A DNA stretch of 64,000 bases, from NCBI GenBank assembly GCA_012934845.2, contig WNNJ02001248.1, positions 372,001 to 436,000 on the forward strand, given 5' to 3'. The position numbers and the translations under genes are program-made. The notes under the pieces were generated by a model. The model was not told the DNA's origin and ran no database searches. It worked only from the letters and a program-made list of their open reading frames with translations. This DNA comes from Pomphorhynchus laevis. Its lineage: Eukaryota; Acanthocephala; Palaeacanthocephala; Echinorhynchida; Pomphorhynchidae. Positions 63,969 through 64,000 of the stretch are shown here, piece after piece; positions within the stretch are counted from its first letter, which is position 1; each line of letters opens with the position of its first letter.

Positions 63969-64000
63969 GGCGCCAACAGCCTCAAACTCCGAATCTTCAG

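Larger units (their letters stand above)
61021..64000 (-). mobile_element. Gypsy-3 LTR retrotransposon, 3' part (runs off the window)
   Basis: Minus-strand element with protease, RT, RNase H and integrase; gag and 5' LTR lie beyond 64000. The 3' end is near 61021, where TGACGTAAAC begins on the plus strand (TTTACGTCA on the element strand). The presumed 3' LTR spans roughly 61021-61095 and holds AATAAA. Only two frameshifts are seen, and the catalytic motifs remain, so it is the youngest Gypsy here. Confidence 0.85.

Overview
The window is 64 kb of AT-rich, repeat-packed nuclear DNA from an animal, most likely an invertebrate. Nothing in it is bacterial: there are no operons, ribosome binding sites or tRNA/rRNA genes. 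It holds L2/CR1-type and I/Jockey-type LINEs, restriction-like-endonuclease (RLE) LINEs, Penelope-like elements (PLEs), Gypsy LTR elements, a BED-finger hAT transposon, a SINE, a roughly 360-bp satellite, (TA)n microsatellites and hammerhead-ribozyme folds. This mixture fits flatworm-, mollusc- or cnidarian-like genomes; I cannot name the species. The only host-type gene seen is one decayed seven-transmembrane receptor.

Local names used: LINE-A (L2-like, six copies: A0, A1-A5), LINE-B to -F, -J, -K, -N (mostly CR1-like), LINE-G (I-like, ORF1 with a CXC-type cysteine cluster), LINE-M (I/Jockey-like, CCHC ORF1), LINE-P and RLE-1/2/3 (RLE-type), Gypsy-1 to -4.

Layout: 1-4000, shredded LINEs (A0, B, N) with two LINE-C inserts. 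4000-8225, nearly full-length LINE-D. 8226-11765, LINE and Gypsy-4 remnants. 11880-19950, one LINE-G split by the full-length LINE-A1. 19990-27549, RLE elements, a head-to-head PLE palindrome and a PLE reverse transcriptase. 27545-31697, satellite array with a SINE. 31790-34460, LINE-G pieces and LINE-P. 34479-35386, a direct-repeat-bounded unit with two inverted hammerhead folds. 35390-38010, AT-rich DNA with the receptor pseudogene. 38010-40312, hAT remnant and a long inverted repeat. 40450-45310, LINE-A2, LINE-J and A4. 45311-64000, an old LINE-K split by Gypsy-1, Gypsy-2 (itself split by LINE-A3), LINE-M and probably Gypsy-3.

How it works together: this is a transposon graveyard whose history can be read from nesting. 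In several places a host element's reading frame resumes on the far side of an insert, and two Gypsy insertions have 5-bp target duplications. LINE-A is repeatedly the later invader. Most coding units are broken; LINE-M ORF2 and Gypsy-3 pol are the best preserved. RNA-level signals have lasted longer than proteins: a 3' hairpin with a compensatory change in LINE-A, a shared 15-base motif in LINE 5' leaders, and the hammerhead folds.
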